Shown: positions 55,441 to 64,000 of the stretch, piece after piece
How positions within the stretch are numbered: position 1 is the first letter of the stretch
Layout of the letters: every line of letters begins with the position of its first letter
Assembly (NCBI GenBank): GCA_026125795.1
Contig: JAHCKM010000002.1
Coordinates: 496,001 to 560,000, forward strand
From: Burkholderiaceae bacterium
Lineage (GTDB): Bacteria > Pseudomonadota > Gammaproteobacteria > Burkholderiales > Burkholderiaceae_C
Length of the DNA: 64,000 nt
Direction: 5' to 3'
Notes under the pieces: generated by a model
The model's database searches: none
Told to the model about the DNA's origin: nothing
What the model saw: the letters and a program-made list of their open reading frames with translations, nothing else
Translations under genes and position numbers: made by a program

Positions 55441-56430
55441 ATGAGCTTCTTCGCCGTCCTGTTCGCGCTGATGATCGAGCAGCTGCGCCCGCTGCCGCGC
55501 GACAACTGGGTGCACGACGGGCTCATCTCCTGGGTCGGCTGGACCGGGCGGCACTTCGACGCCGGCCGCGAGCGCCATGCCTGGGTGGTGTGGTTCGTGT
55601 CGGTGGTCACGCCGGCCGCTGCCGCGGCGCTGGTGCATGTGTGGCTGGCCTGGCACAGCGGTTTGGCCGCATTGGCGTTCGGCGTGCTGGTGCTCTACCT
55701 CACGCTCGGTTTTCGCCAGTTCAGCCACTACTTCACCGACATCCGCAAGGCACTCGACGCCGGCGACGAGGACAGTGCGCGGCGCCAGCTGGCGCAGTGG
55801 TGCCACCTCGATGCCAGCGAGCTGCCGCGCAGCGAGTTCCTGCGCCACGTCATCGAACACTCGCTGCTGGCCGCGCACCGGCACGTGTTCGGCGTGTTCT
55901 TCTGGTTCGTGGTGGTGTCGGCGCTCGGCCTGGGTCCTGCCGGCGCGGTGCTGTACCGCATGGCCGAGTTCGCAAGCCGCTATTGGACCTTCAAGAGCAA
56001 GGCGCTAGGCGAACCCGCCAACGACACGCTGATGCGGCTGTCGCAGCGCCTGTTCGCGATCATCGATCACCTGCCGGCGCGCCTGACGGCGTTCGGCTTC
56101 GCGGTGGTGGGGAATTTCGAAGAGGCGGTCAATGGCTGGCGCCGCGACGCCGGGCTCTGGCTGCACGCCAACGAGGGCGTGATCCTCGCCGCAGCCGCCG
56201 GCGCGGTGGGTGTGCGCCTCGGCGGCGAAGCCGCGCCGGGCGTCACCCCCGACCGCTCCAAGACGTTTGAAAGCGGCGCCGCGCCCGGCGCCGCCAGCGC
56301 CGCCGGCTCCACGCCCGGGACCGATCCGCAGACCGGCCACCTCGACAGCGTGGTGGGACTCGTGTGGCGCTCGGTGGTGCTGTGGATGCTGCTGCTGGCG
56401 TTGCTGACGCTGGCGAACCTGATCGGGTAG
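55441..56430 (+). CDS. CobD/CbiB-family membrane protein
   Basis: A 329-residue protein starting MSFFAVLFALMIEQLRPLPR. It has hydrophobic segments near residues 60-78, 82-100, 150-172 and the C-terminus, and the CbiB-like WHLDASELPRSEFLRHVIEH-type helix. True CbiB makes adenosylcobinamide from cobyric acid, but no other cobalamin gene is near. Many Burkholderiales have this paralogue beside rsgA, so a cobalamin role is uncertain. It is convergent with rsgA with no base between stops. Confidence 0.82.
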   Translation: MSFFAVLFALMIEQLRPLPRDNWVHDGLISWVGWTGRHFDAGRERHAWVVWFVSVVTPAAAAALVHVWLAWHSGLAALAFGVLVLYLTLGFRQFSHYFTDIRKALDAGDEDSARRQLAQWCHLDASELPRSEFLRHVIEHSLLAAHRHVFGVFFWFVVVSALGLGPAGAVLYRMAEFASRYWTFKSKALGEPANDTLMRLSQRLFAIIDHLPARLTAFGFAVVGNFEEAVNGWRRDAGLWLHANEGVILAAAAGAVGVRLGGEAAPGVTPDRSKTFESGAAPGAASAAGSTPGTDPQTGHLDSVVGLVWRSVVLWMLLLALLTLANLIG

Positions 56431-57324
56431 CTACCAGCGCGGCTGCGCCAACTCGTCGTACAGCTCCTGATAGAAGCGCAAGCGCACCGGTGAGACCTCG
56501 CCGCGCGCGGTGGCCTCGCGCACCGCACAGTCGGGCTCGTTGCGGTGCGTGCAGTTGACGAAGCGGCACGCCGCGGCATGCGCGGCGATGTCGGGCAGCA
56601 GGCCGGCCAGCTTCTCCGGGGACACCTGCATCAGCCCGAACTCCTGGAAGCCCGGTGAGTCGAGCACGGCAGCCTCATGCGCGGGGTCGAGCCAGTACCA
56701 AGACGTGGTCGTCGTGGTGTGGCGCCCCGCATTGAGCGCCGCCGAGATCTCGCCCACCTGCGCGGCGGCATCGGGCACCAGCGTGTTGATCAGCGTGCTC
56801 TTGCCGACGCCGCTGGCGCCGAGCAGCAGCGTGATGCCGCGCGACAGCAGCGGCTGCAGCAGCGCCCGCGCACCCGCGGGGTCACGCTTCACCGACACCT
56901 CGAGCACCGGCACGCCCATGCGCCGGTACGGCTCGAGGCGCTGGCGGGCGGCGGCGGCCTCGGGCAGGTCGCTCTTGTTGAGCAGCACGTGTGCTGCGAT
57001 GTCGGCATGGGCCGCCGCCACCAGCGCCCGCGCCAACAGCGACTCGGCCATCGGGGGCACCGCGGCCACCAGCACGACCAGGCGATCGATGTTGGCCGCA
57101 AAGGACTTGCTGCGCCAGCGGTCCTGGCGCCACAGCAGGCTGCGGCGCGGCAGCACGTCTTCGATCACGCCGCCGTCGCCGGTGGGCATCCATTCGACGC
57201 GGTCGCCGACCACGCAGTCGACCTTCTTGCCGCGGCGATGGCACAGGACGCGGCGCCGATCGTCGGTCTCGACGACGAAGTGCCGGCCGTGCGCACCGAC
57301 CACCAGGCCGTTGTGCAGGGTCAC
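56431..57324 (-). CDS. rsgA: ribosome small subunit-dependent GTPase A
   Basis: A 297-residue circularly permuted GTPase that checks 30S maturation. It has an N-terminal OB fold, then the permuted G motifs LLNKSDLPEA (G4), GASGVGKSTLINTL (G1) and DSPGFQEFGL (G3), and a C-terminal zinc site (CRFVNCTHRNEPDCAV). The neighbours (M48 peptidase, orn) are conserved in the order. Confidence 0.95.
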   Translation of the reverse strand: MTLHNGLVVGAHGRHFVVETDDRRRVLCHRRGKKVDCVVGDRVEWMPTGDGGVIEDVLPRRSLLWRQDRWRSKSFAANIDRLVVLVAAVPPMAESLLARALVAAAHADIAAHVLLNKSDLPEAAAARQRLEPYRRMGVPVLEVSVKRDPAGARALLQPLLSRGITLLLGASGVGKSTLINTLVPDAAAQVGEISAALNAGRHTTTTTSWYWLDPAHEAAVLDSPGFQEFGLMQVSPEKLAGLLPDIAAHAAACRFVNCTHRNEPDCAVREATARGEVSPVRLRFYQELYDELAQPRW

Positions 57325-57398
57325 GAGGGGTCAGCGATCACGGGTGCACCCTGGGGCCTTGCGAGAGGGGTGGGCCGCTTCGGGCGGCCGGGCCGGGC

Positions 57399-58670
57399 TC
57401 ACGCAGCCTGCGCCCGCAATGCCGCCAGCCGCTCGCTCGCCGGCGGATGCGAGTAATAGAAGCGCACGTACAGCGGGTCCGGGGTCAAGGTCGACGCGTT
57501 GTCCTGGTGCAGCTTGATCAGCGCGCTGGCCAGATCGGCGCTGCTGGCCTGCGCGCAGGCGTACGCGTCGGCTTCGAACTCGTGGCGCCGCGACAGCAAG
57601 GCAGCCAGCGGTGACACGAAGAAACCGAACACCGGCAGCGCCAGCGCAAACAGCAACAGGGCCAGCGCGTCGTTGGGGGCCGACAGGTTGGGCAACACGC
57701 CGAGTCCGCTGTAGAACCAACTGCGCGTGGCCAGCCAGCCGAGCAGCGCGAGGCCGGCCAGGCTCAGCGCGAAGGTCGTCACCATGCGCTTGAGCACGTG
57801 GCGGCGCTTGAAGTGGCCGAGCTCGTGCGCCAGCACCGCTTCCACCTCGCCCGGCGACAACGTGGACAGCAGCGTGTCGAAGAACACCACGCGCTTGGAC
57901 GCCCCCAGGCCGGTGAAGTAGGCGTTGCCATGGGCCGAACGCCGGCTGCCGTCCATCACGAACAAGCCCTTGGCGGCAAACCCGCAGCGCTGCATCAGCG
58001 CATGCACACGCGCGGCCAGGGTCTCGTCACGCAACGGCTCGAACTTGTTGAACAGCGGCGCGATCAGCGTGGGATAGATCAGCTGCATCAGCAGAACGAA
58101 CGCGGTCCACGTACCCCAGGCCCACAACCACCACCAGCCCCCGGTGCGGGACATGATCCACAGCACCAGCGCCGCCAGCGGCAGCCCGAGCACGGCGCTC
58201 AGCAGCAGGCCTTTCAACAGGTCGACGGCGAACAGCCGCCCCGAGCTGCGGTTGAAGCCGAAACGCTGCTCGATGCGAAACGTGCTCCACCATTCGAACG
58301 GCAGGTCGAGCAGCGCGCCGATCAGCACGAATGTTGCGAGCAGCGTCAGCTGGTAGGCCATGTCGCCCCAGCGCGGCTGCACCGCGTCGCGCACGGCGCC
58401 GTTCAGCGCATCGAGGCCACCGAGCAGCGTCCAGCCGAGCAGCACGGCGGCGGCGAACGCCGTGGTCAGCAGGCCGAAGCGCGCCTTGGCGATGGTGTAG
58501 TCGGCGGCGCGTTGATGCGCCTGCAGCGGCACGCGCTGCGCAAACGCAGCCGGCACCGCATCGCGGTGCGCGGCCACGTGACGCATCTGCCGTGTCGCCA
58601 GCCACAGCTTGGTGGCCAGCGATGCCAGCAAAGCAACGGCGAACAGCCAGGTCAGCGGATGCGGCTCCAT
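57399..58670 (-). CDS. M48-family (Ste24-like) membrane metalloprotease
   Basis: A 423-residue polytopic zinc protease. The catalytic site is VLAHELGHFKRRH (HExxH), with the third ligand in RRHEFEADAYAC. It has about seven membrane segments and NAYFTGLGASKRVVFFDTLL before the site. It resembles CAAX-prenyl protease 1, but in bacteria it is presumed to act in membrane protein quality control. ATG 58670 (MEPHPLTWL) is used. Confidence 0.92.
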   Translation of the reverse strand: MEPHPLTWLFAVALLASLATKLWLATRQMRHVAAHRDAVPAAFAQRVPLQAHQRAADYTIAKARFGLLTTAFAAAVLLGWTLLGGLDALNGAVRDAVQPRWGDMAYQLTLLATFVLIGALLDLPFEWWSTFRIEQRFGFNRSSGRLFAVDLLKGLLLSAVLGLPLAALVLWIMSRTGGWWWLWAWGTWTAFVLLMQLIYPTLIAPLFNKFEPLRDETLAARVHALMQRCGFAAKGLFVMDGSRRSAHGNAYFTGLGASKRVVFFDTLLSTLSPGEVEAVLAHELGHFKRRHVLKRMVTTFALSLAGLALLGWLATRSWFYSGLGVLPNLSAPNDALALLLFALALPVFGFFVSPLAALLSRRHEFEADAYACAQASSADLASALIKLHQDNASTLTPDPLYVRFYYSHPPASERLAALRAQAA

Positions 58671-58744
58671 CGGTCGAAGTGTAGGGTGACGACGAATACA
58701 GAGTCGCGCCGCGGCTTCTTCGGGGAATCCGACACAATGCCGCC

Positions 58745-59317
58745 ATGAATGCCGCTGCACAAGACCCTGGCGCGCTCGCGCCGAGCGACCAGAACCTGGT
58801 CTGGATTGACCTCGAGATGACCGGGCTGTCGCCGGAACGCGATCGCATCATCGAAGTCGCGGTGGTGGTCACCGATCCGCAAGTCACGCGCCGCATCGAA
58901 GGCCCGGTGTTCGCGGTGCACCAGAGCGACGCCACGCTGGCGGCGATGGACGCGTGGAACCAGAGCACGCATGGCAAGAGCGGGCTGATCGACCGCGTCA
59001 AGGCATCGCCGTACGACGAGGCGACGGTCGAGAGCGCCGTGGTCGCATGGCTGCGCCAGTACGTGGCGCCCGGCAAGAGCCCGATGTGCGGCAACACCAT
59101 CTGCCAGGACCGGCGTTTTCTCGCCAACCACATGCCCAAGCTGGAAGCGTTCTTTCACTACCGCAACCTCGATGTCAGCACCCTCAAGGAGCTGGCGCGG
59201 CGCTGGAAGCCGGCGCTGCTCGAAGGCGTGGTGAAGAACCAGGCGCACACGGCGCTGGCCGACGTGCACGAGTCGATCGACGAGCTGCTGCATTACCGCG
59301 CCCACTGGTTGACCTAG
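58745..59317 (+). CDS. orn: oligoribonuclease
   Basis: A 190-residue DEDDh 3'-5' exonuclease that degrades 2-5-nt RNA fragments, including pGpG from c-di-GMP turnover. Exo I is [17 protein letters not shown], Exo [14 protein letters not shown] and Exo [28 protein letters not shown] hexamer (58733-58738) lies 6 bases before the ATG. It is convergent with the next gene, with a 4-base overlap. Confidence 0.96.
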   Translation: MNAAAQDPGALAPSDQNLVWIDLEMTGLSPERDRIIEVAVVVTDPQVTRRIEGPVFAVHQSDATLAAMDAWNQSTHGKSGLIDRVKASPYDEATVESAVVAWLRQYVAPGKSPMCGNTICQDRRFLANHMPKLEAFFHYRNLDVSTLKELARRWKPALLEGVVKNQAHTALADVHESIDELLHYRAHWLT

Positions 59318-59871
59318 GCGCCTGTGCGCGCGCGCCACGCCGCCATCAACGCGCGCGCCTCTTCATCCGGCCGCGCCGGCAGCTTACGGTACTGCGAGCC
59401 ATCGCTCTTGCGTGTCAGCAGGCGATCGTTGATCAGCTCGCGGCGCAAGGTCACGTGGTCGCCCCAGGTGTGCCAGGCCTTGAGCACCGCATTGACCTCG
59501 CGCTCGGTGTAGACGCGGCGGCTCTCGAACTGCATCCACAGCACCCACAGGGCCAGTCGCTGCACCGAGTACTTGTGCGGCCATCGGCTCATGCGACCCG
59601 ACTGGTCGAACGAGCCCAGTGCCTTGGTGGCCGCCGCGCTCAGCGGACTCGCAGCCTTCGATGGCACATGCGGCAACGCAGCGCGCCTGGGCGCCTGCGC
59701 CTGCAGTGCCTGCAGGTTGCGCTGGCCGGCGGCGCGTGCGATGTGGTTCAACAGCGCCTGGTGCGTCGGCAGCGCGGCATGCTGAGCCAGGTGTTCGGTC
59801 AGAGAGCGGCGCAAGCTGCGCGCAAAACCCGACAGGTCGGGCACGGTCATCGGGATGACGGTTCGTGTCAT
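59314..59871 (-). CDS. DUF2087 domain protein
   Basis: 185 residues. The C-terminal ~75 residues match DUF2087 ([45 protein letters not shown]), a winged-helix-like domain. The N-terminal part ([32 protein letters not shown]) resembles the helical module often found before it in Burkholderiales. Probably a DNA-binding or regulatory protein; no target is evident. ATG 59871 was chosen; the open frame to 60033 has no support. Confidence 0.8.
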   Translation of the reverse strand: MTRTVIPMTVPDLSGFARSLRRSLTEHLAQHAALPTHQALLNHIARAAGQRNLQALQAQAPRRAALPHVPSKAASPLSAAATKALGSFDQSGRMSRWPHKYSVQRLALWVLWMQFESRRVYTEREVNAVLKAWHTWGDHVTLRRELINDRLLTRKSDGSQYRKLPARPDEEARALMAAWRARTGA

Positions 59872-60091
59872 CGAAGCCTCCAAGCAGCACGCGACGCTGG
59901 GCAGACCCCGGCGAGGGGTTGGCGGGGGTTGCCGTCTTGCCGCGACAGGGACGCGTGCGGGTTTCGACTTCGCAAACGAACGGTTCGGGTCGTGTGGCAG
60001 GTTCAGCTCATGGCCCATCGGGCCATGCGGCAACGCCTCGGTGGACTGCCGACCGGGCGCGCAGTGTAGCAGTCGGCCCGGCGGCCCTGGA
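59872..60091. other. intergenic region between DUF2087 and gluQ
   Basis: 220 bases with no recognised gene, T-tract terminator or clear promoter. It must hold the DUF2087 promoter and the end of the gluQ transcript, both on the minus strand. Confidence 0.35.
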
Positions 60092-60979
60092 TCAGGAGAT
60101 CCAGCGCGCCCCCCAGGCCCGTGTGGCTGCCGACAGCCACTCCGTGACCGACAGCGCTTCGATGCGCGGCAGCTGCAGCACCGCGGCGGCCTTCTGCAGC
60201 GCCGCCACCGGGTCGCTCACGTCGAGCGCGGTGGCACCGTTCTGCTTGGACAGCTTGTTTCCGTCGGCGCCCATCACCAGCGGCGTGTGCAGGTACGCCG
60301 GTTCCGGCAGACCCATCAGGCGCTGGAGGTGGATCTGCCGCGGCGTGTTGTCGGCCAGGTCTTCACCGCGCACGACGTGCGTGATGCCCTGGAACGCGTC
60401 GTCCACCACCACCGCGAGCTGGTAGGCGAAGATGCCGTCGGCGCGCTTGACGACGAAGTCGCCCACCTCGCGCGCCAGGTTCTGGCGCTGGCGCCCCAGA
60501 CGCCGGTCGCTCCAGCGGATCGTGATGTCCTCGCTGCCGAGCACGGTGAGCAAGCGCATCGAGCGCGCCGGCTTGCCGCGCAGCCCGGCCCGGCAGGTGC
60601 CGGGGTAGACGCGCTCTTCGTCGCGCTCCTGCAGGAAACCGAGCGTGACCAGCACCTGCTCGACCTCGCGCCGGCTGCAACCGCACGGATAGACCTGGCC
60701 GGCCTCGGCGAGCCGCACCAGCGCCTCTTCATAGGCCGCGATGCGGGTGGACTGCACCAGCGGCTCTTCGTCACTCACCAGCCCGCAGATGGCAAGCTGG
60801 CCGAGGATGATCTGCTCGGCGCCGAGTTCGTTGCGCGGTGTGTCGAGATCCTCGATGCGCACCAGCCACCGGCCGCCGTGTGCGCGTGCGTCGAGCCAGC
60901 TCGCCAGCGCAGCCACCAGCGAGCCGTCGTGCAACGGGCCCGACGGCGTGGGGGCGAAGCGGCCCACGTAGGATGCCAT
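60092..60979 (-). CDS. gluQ: glutamyl-Q tRNA(Asp) synthetase
   Basis: A 295-residue truncated GluRS paralogue that glutamylates queuosine in tRNA(Asp). It has the HIGH-like [18 protein letters not shown], the zinc-site Cys in [10 protein letters not shown] and YPGTCRAG, and the KMSKS-like NKLSKQNGA. It lacks the anticodon-binding domain, consistent with its length. Confidence 0.94.
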   Translation of the reverse strand: MASYVGRFAPTPSGPLHDGSLVAALASWLDARAHGGRWLVRIEDLDTPRNELGAEQIILGQLAICGLVSDEEPLVQSTRIAAYEEALVRLAEAGQVYPCGCSRREVEQVLVTLGFLQERDEERVYPGTCRAGLRGKPARSMRLLTVLGSEDITIRWSDRRLGRQRQNLAREVGDFVVKRADGIFAYQLAVVVDDAFQGITHVVRGEDLADNTPRQIHLQRLMGLPEPAYLHTPLVMGADGNKLSKQNGATALDVSDPVAALQKAAAVLQLPRIEALSVTEWLSAATRAWGARWIS

Positions 60980-61008
60980 CTCAGCGGCTCTCGAGGCGAC
61001 AAGTCATG

Positions 61009-61995
61009 TCAATCCACGTCGGCCGGCAGGCCGAGATGGCGTTCCAGCAAGGCACGGCGCGTGGTGGCGCTCTCGAGCTGGTTCAGCCACCACCGCAGCG
61101 CCAGGCCGTGCGGCGGTCTGCGTGGCTTGCTCACCGCATCGGCGCGCCATGCATAGCCCATGCGCGGGCGCGGGGACCGGCGTTGCACGCGCTTGGGCAC
61201 CAGCAGGCCGTTGCGGATGTGCGTGCGCACCAGCGGCTCGGGCAGGAAGCCGCACCCCAGGCAGCGCAACAGCGCCTCCAGCTTGGCCTGCATCGATGCG
61301 ACGGTGAGCACGTCTTGGCCGCCCAGCAGGTTGTAAGTGGCCGGCGGCAGCCGCTGCGCCGAGTCGGCCACCGCGATGGCGCGATGCCGCTGGATCACCT
61401 CGTCCGACAGCGGCTCGTCGAGCGCGGCCAGCGGATGGTGCGGTGCCACGACGAACAAGAACTGGACCTCGCCGAGCGGCCGCATCTCGATGTTCTTGTG
61501 CGGCCCGACATCCCCGGTGAGTCCGATCGCCAGGTCGGCCTGGCCGGTCACGAGCGCTTCCCACACGCCCGTGAGCACCTCGGTGCGCAGCCGCAGCTGG
61601 GTGCCGGCGCCTTCCTGAGGGCACTGGGAGTAGAAGCTCTCGACCAACTCGAACAGCGTCAGGCGCGACACGATGCCGTCGGCGGCAATCGTCAGGCTGG
61701 CTTCCCAGCCGGTGGCGACGCGGCGCACCCGGTTGGCCAGCGTGTCGATCTCGCCCAACACGCGCCGGCCGTGCTCGAGCAGTTCCTCTCCGGCCGCGGT
61801 GAGCTGGGCCTGGCGCGAGCTGCGGTCGAACAGCAGCACGTCGAGCGCCTCTTCGAGCTGGCGCACGTTGTAGGTGAGGGCCGACGGGACCTTGCCCAGC
61901 TCGCGCGCCGCGGCGGCAAAGCTGCCGGCGCGCGCGATCGTGTCGATCATGCCCAGCGCCTCGGGCGTCAACGCATCACGCCGCGCAAAGCTCAT
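61009..61995 (-). CDS. LysR-family regulator divergent from pirin (YhaJ-like)
   Basis: A 328-residue protein with an N-terminal HTH (LGMIDTIARAGSFAAAARELG, VPSALTYNVRQLEEAL) and an effector domain. The N-terminal sequence and divergent pirin gene resemble the E. coli yhaJ/yhaK arrangement, where YhaJ senses quinones or aromatic compounds. It probably controls the pirin gene and itself from the 141-base spacer. Confidence 0.9.
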   Translation of the reverse strand: MSFARRDALTPEALGMIDTIARAGSFAAAARELGKVPSALTYNVRQLEEALDVLLFDRSSRQAQLTAAGEELLEHGRRVLGEIDTLANRVRRVATGWEASLTIAADGIVSRLTLFELVESFYSQCPQEGAGTQLRLRTEVLTGVWEALVTGQADLAIGLTGDVGPHKNIEMRPLGEVQFLFVVAPHHPLAALDEPLSDEVIQRHRAIAVADSAQRLPPATYNLLGGQDVLTVASMQAKLEALLRCLGCGFLPEPLVRTHIRNGLLVPKRVQRRSPRPRMGYAWRADAVSKPRRPPHGLALRWWLNQLESATTRRALLERHLGLPADVD

Positions 61996-62136
61996 CGATG
62001 CACGCTCTAATCCCCTCCAGCCGAGGCCCCAACTTCAGGCTTCATCATATTTGAACGCCGGCTGCGAACGGCATGCAGACTTTCCGTCGGTAACGGCTCC
62101 TACAGTCTTGTTCATTCAGATGAAGGGAACTGCTCG
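61996..62136. promoter_or_regulatory. divergent LysR/pirin control region
   Basis: A 141-base spacer. It is locally AT-rich for this genome and holds the LysR-type T-N11-A box TCATCATATTTGA (about 62042-62054) inside a wider TTCA...TGAA dyad. TACAGT near 62101 is a possible -10 toward pirin. Confidence 0.45.
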
Positions 62137-62838
62137 ATGATCACCTTGCGCAAATCCGCGGACCGTGGCCAGGCCGACCACGGCTGGCTCAAGAGCCAGC
62201 ACAGCTTCTCGTTCGCCGACTACCACGACCCCGCGCACATGGGCTTCGGCAACCTGCGCGTCATCAACGAGGACCGCATTGCGCCGGGCACCGGCTTCGG
62301 CACGCACGGCCACCGCGACATGGAGATCGTGAGCTATGTGCTCGACGGCGCGCTGGCGCACCGCGACAGCATGGGCAACGGCGCCACCATCGTGCCGGGC
62401 GACGTGCAGCGCATGAGCGCCGGGCGCGGGGTGATGCACAGCGAGTTCAACGCCGCGCGCGATGCCGCCACGCACTTCCTGCAGATCTGGATCCTGCCGT
62501 CGGAGCGCGGCATCGAGCCGGGCTACGAGCAGAAGGCGTTCAGTGCCGCCGACAAGCGCGGCCGCCTGCGCCTGGTGGCTTCGCCCGACGGGCGCGACGG
62601 CTCGGTCACCGTGCATGCCGACGCGCGACTGCTCGCCGGCCTGTTCGACGGCGACGAGTCCGCCGAGGTGGCGTTGCAGCCGGGGCGGCTGACCTACGTG
62701 CATCTGGCGCGCGGTCAGCTCGACGTGAACGGCCAGCGCTTGAGCGCCGGTGACGCCGCGCTGCTGCGCGACGAGAAGCGGCTCGAGCTGTCCGGCGGCA
62801 AGGGCGCCGAGGTGCTGGTGTTCGACCTCGCACCCTGA
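62137..62838 (+). CDS. pirin-family cupin protein (YhaK-like)
   Basis: A 233-residue bicupin. Metal ligands of the N-terminal cupin are in GTHGHRDMEIVSYVLDG and VMHSEFNA. The N-terminus (HGWLKSQHSFSFADYHDP, MGFGNLRVINEDRI) is diagnostic of pirins. Some pirins have quercetinase activity and others are redox sensors. The divergent LysR suggests induction by aromatic or electrophilic compounds. Confidence 0.92.
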   Translation: MITLRKSADRGQADHGWLKSQHSFSFADYHDPAHMGFGNLRVINEDRIAPGTGFGTHGHRDMEIVSYVLDGALAHRDSMGNGATIVPGDVQRMSAGRGVMHSEFNAARDAATHFLQIWILPSERGIEPGYEQKAFSAADKRGRLRLVASPDGRDGSVTVHADARLLAGLFDGDESAEVALQPGRLTYVHLARGQLDVNGQRLSAGDAALLRDEKRLELSGGKGAEVLVFDLAP

Positions 62839-62878
62839 GCGGCAATGCCAGCCGTCCAACCTCGCCTAAAGTGCGGGG

Positions 62879-63589
62879 ATGGAGGGCTTGATGCGCGTGC
62901 TGGCGCTGCTGCCGCTGGTCGACTGGCTGGCGCTGGTGGCATTCTTCGCCGCCTGGATCGGCTACGCGATGTTCGCCAAGCGGCGCGCGGCGGTGCAGCC
63001 GTCGGTGCTGGCCAGCACCAACCGCTGGCGCAACCAGTGGATGCTGCAGGCCACGCAGCGCGAGAACCGCATCGTCGACGCCGCGGTGATCCAGACGCTG
63101 TCGGTGAGCCCGTCGTTCTTCGCGTCGACCACCATCCTGATCATCGGCGGGCTGCTCGCGGTGCTCGGCACCACCGACAAGGCGAGCGAGCTGGTCAGGG
63201 AGATCCCGTTCGCCGCGCGCACGTCGACGCTGATCTTCGATCTGAAGCTGGCGCTGCTGACCGGCGTGTTCGTGTTCGCCTTCTTCCGCTTCACCTGGAG
63301 CCTGCGCCAGTACACCTTCGGCGCGATCCTGGTCGGCGCCACGCCGGAGCACAAGGCGCTCGGCGAGGGCCCAGAGCGCACGGTCCACGCCGAGCGCGCC
63401 GGTCGCGTGCTGGGGCTGGCGGCCGAGACCTTCAACGACGGGCTGCGCGCCTACTACTTCGCGTTCGCGCTCGTCGCGTGGTTCGTCTCGCCGCTGGCCT
63501 TCATGGCAGCCACCGCGCTCGTGGTGTTCGTGCTGTACCGGCGCGAGTTCAAGTCCGAGGTGCTGCGCATCCTGCGGCAGGAGGTCTAG
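62879..63589 (+). CDS. DUF599-family membrane protein
   Basis: A 236-residue protein with four to five hydrophobic segments (near residues 10-30, 78-95, 118-138 and 195-225). It carries the DUF599 pattern RWRNQWMLQATQRENRIVDA and SPSFFASTTILIIGGLLA. Function is unknown. ATG 62879 is used; 62891 is possible. Its stop overlaps the stop of the convergent hydrolase by four bases. Confidence 0.87.
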   Translation: MEGLMRVLALLPLVDWLALVAFFAAWIGYAMFAKRRAAVQPSVLASTNRWRNQWMLQATQRENRIVDAAVIQTLSVSPSFFASTTILIIGGLLAVLGTTDKASELVREIPFAARTSTLIFDLKLALLTGVFVFAFFRFTWSLRQYTFGAILVGATPEHKALGEGPERTVHAERAGRVLGLAAETFNDGLRAYYFAFALVAWFVSPLAFMAATALVVFVLYRREFKSEVLRILRQEV

Positions 63590-64000
63590 CGCGTTTCGGC
63601 CCGTGCGCTCAGGAAGGCCTTGACCGGCGCCACCGACGCCGCCGGGTCTTCCTCCTGCGGCACATGGCCGAGGCCATCGAGCACGATGAGGCGGCTGCCG
63701 GCGATGTCGGTCTCGAATCGCTTGCCGAGTGTTGGCGGAATCAGGCGATCGCGCGCGCCCCAGATCAGCAGCGTGGGCACCTTCAGCGCGCGGATGCGCT
63801 CCACGTTTGCCGCTACCGATTGCAGATCCGCCGCCTGGGCCTGGAAACGTTGCACCAGCGCACGGCGGTTGCCTTCGCGTAGCGTGATCTCGAAATAGCG
63901 GTCGACCAGCGCCGGCGTCACGCGCGATGGATCGCCATACACCTCGCGCACGCTGGCCTCCAACAGGCCGCGCGGCAGCCACCACTCGAAGGCTCGGTTG
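63586..64000 (-). CDS. alpha/beta hydrolase, C-terminal part (5' end outside window)
   Basis: The frame is open through the window edge; the last 137 residues are visible. The catalytic Asp is in LLIWGARDRLIPP and the catalytic His in LDGLGHVPQEEDP, placed as in the alpha/beta hydrolase fold. The nucleophile Ser and oxyanion loop lie outside the window. The piece before them (YFEITLREGNRRALVQRF) belongs to the cap region. The substrate cannot be inferred. Confidence 0.88.
   Translation of the reverse strand, partial: NRAFEWWLPRGLLEASVREVYGDPSRVTPALVDRYFEITLREGNRRALVQRFQAQAADLQSVAANVERIRALKVPTLLIWGARDRLIPPTLGKRFETDIAGSRLIVLDGLGHVPQEEDPAASVAPVKAFLSARAETR

Noticed and set aside
55441-56430. Cobalamin biosynthesis operon
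   Set aside because: Only one CbiB-like gene is present, without other cob/cbi genes or a cobalamin riboswitch in the leader.

Overview
The window is 64 kb of GC-rich, densely coding bacterial chromosome. Gene content and order point to a betaproteobacterium of the order Burkholderiales, probably near the Rubrivivax/Leptothrix/Methylibium group. The evidence is rpsP-rimM-trmD-rplS, murJ next to rpsT, perM-hda-HAD-pcnB-folK, rsgA-M48 peptidase-orn, a Bug-type receptor, a C4-TRAP system and many ATGA/GTGA overlaps. No phage, insertion sequence, CRISPR array, rRNA or tRNA gene was recognised. Very high GC produces long antisense open frames over almost every gene; these were treated as shadows.

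Layout. 1-4.2 kb: the C-terminal part of an RTX protein and its HlyD-type adaptor. 4.2-6.6 kb: a prolyl-4-hydroxylase-like dioxygenase and two small minus-strand genes. 6.6-12.9 kb: one transcription unit with a Rieske oxygenase, a glutamine-synthetase-family ligase, a [2Fe-2S] ferredoxin and a three-part TRAP transporter, probably a catabolic module for an imported amine. 13.0-16.3 kb: a selenoneine-type cluster, with selD/senC and senB on the minus strand and senA divergent. 16.2-23.7 kb: a RhlE-like helicase, a three-PAS histidine kinase with a double-receiver regulator, and a LysR/Bug/aspartoacylase unit. 23.9-28.6 kb: ettA and a large zinc metalloprotease lipoprotein whose leader and body lie in different frames. 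28.7-30.6 kb: a LytS/LytR-type two-component pair. 30.6-33.6 kb: aminopeptidase P, ROK sugar kinase and a small unknown gene. 33.8-37.5 kb: kynU and kynB, divergent from an anthranilate-CoA-ligase-like gene. 37.7-41.1 kb: metallophosphatase, speD, argF and argD. 41.4-51.9 kb: DUF3579, rpsT, murJ, then a housekeeping run (SirB1-like, perM, hda, HAD phosphatase, pcnB, folK, DUF486, deoxynucleoside kinase, DUF47, pit). 51.8-55.4 kb: a small membrane protein, the S16/L19 operon and a Nudix hydrolase. 55.4-64 kb: a CbiB-like protein, rsgA, an M48 peptidase, orn, DUF2087, gluQ, a divergent LysR/pirin pair, DUF599 and the end of an alpha/beta hydrolase.

The strongest system-level signals are the selenoneine cluster and the Rieske-ligase-ferredoxin-TRAP operon. 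The sequence also shows several local curiosities. A second copy of the last 19 codons of argF lies next to speD. A terminator-like switchable hairpin sits just before the argD ribosome binding site. Two identical palindromes and a 27-nt minisatellite lie before the Bug gene. Two families of dispersed intergenic GC-rich repeats are present, and several genes appear to be leaderless.
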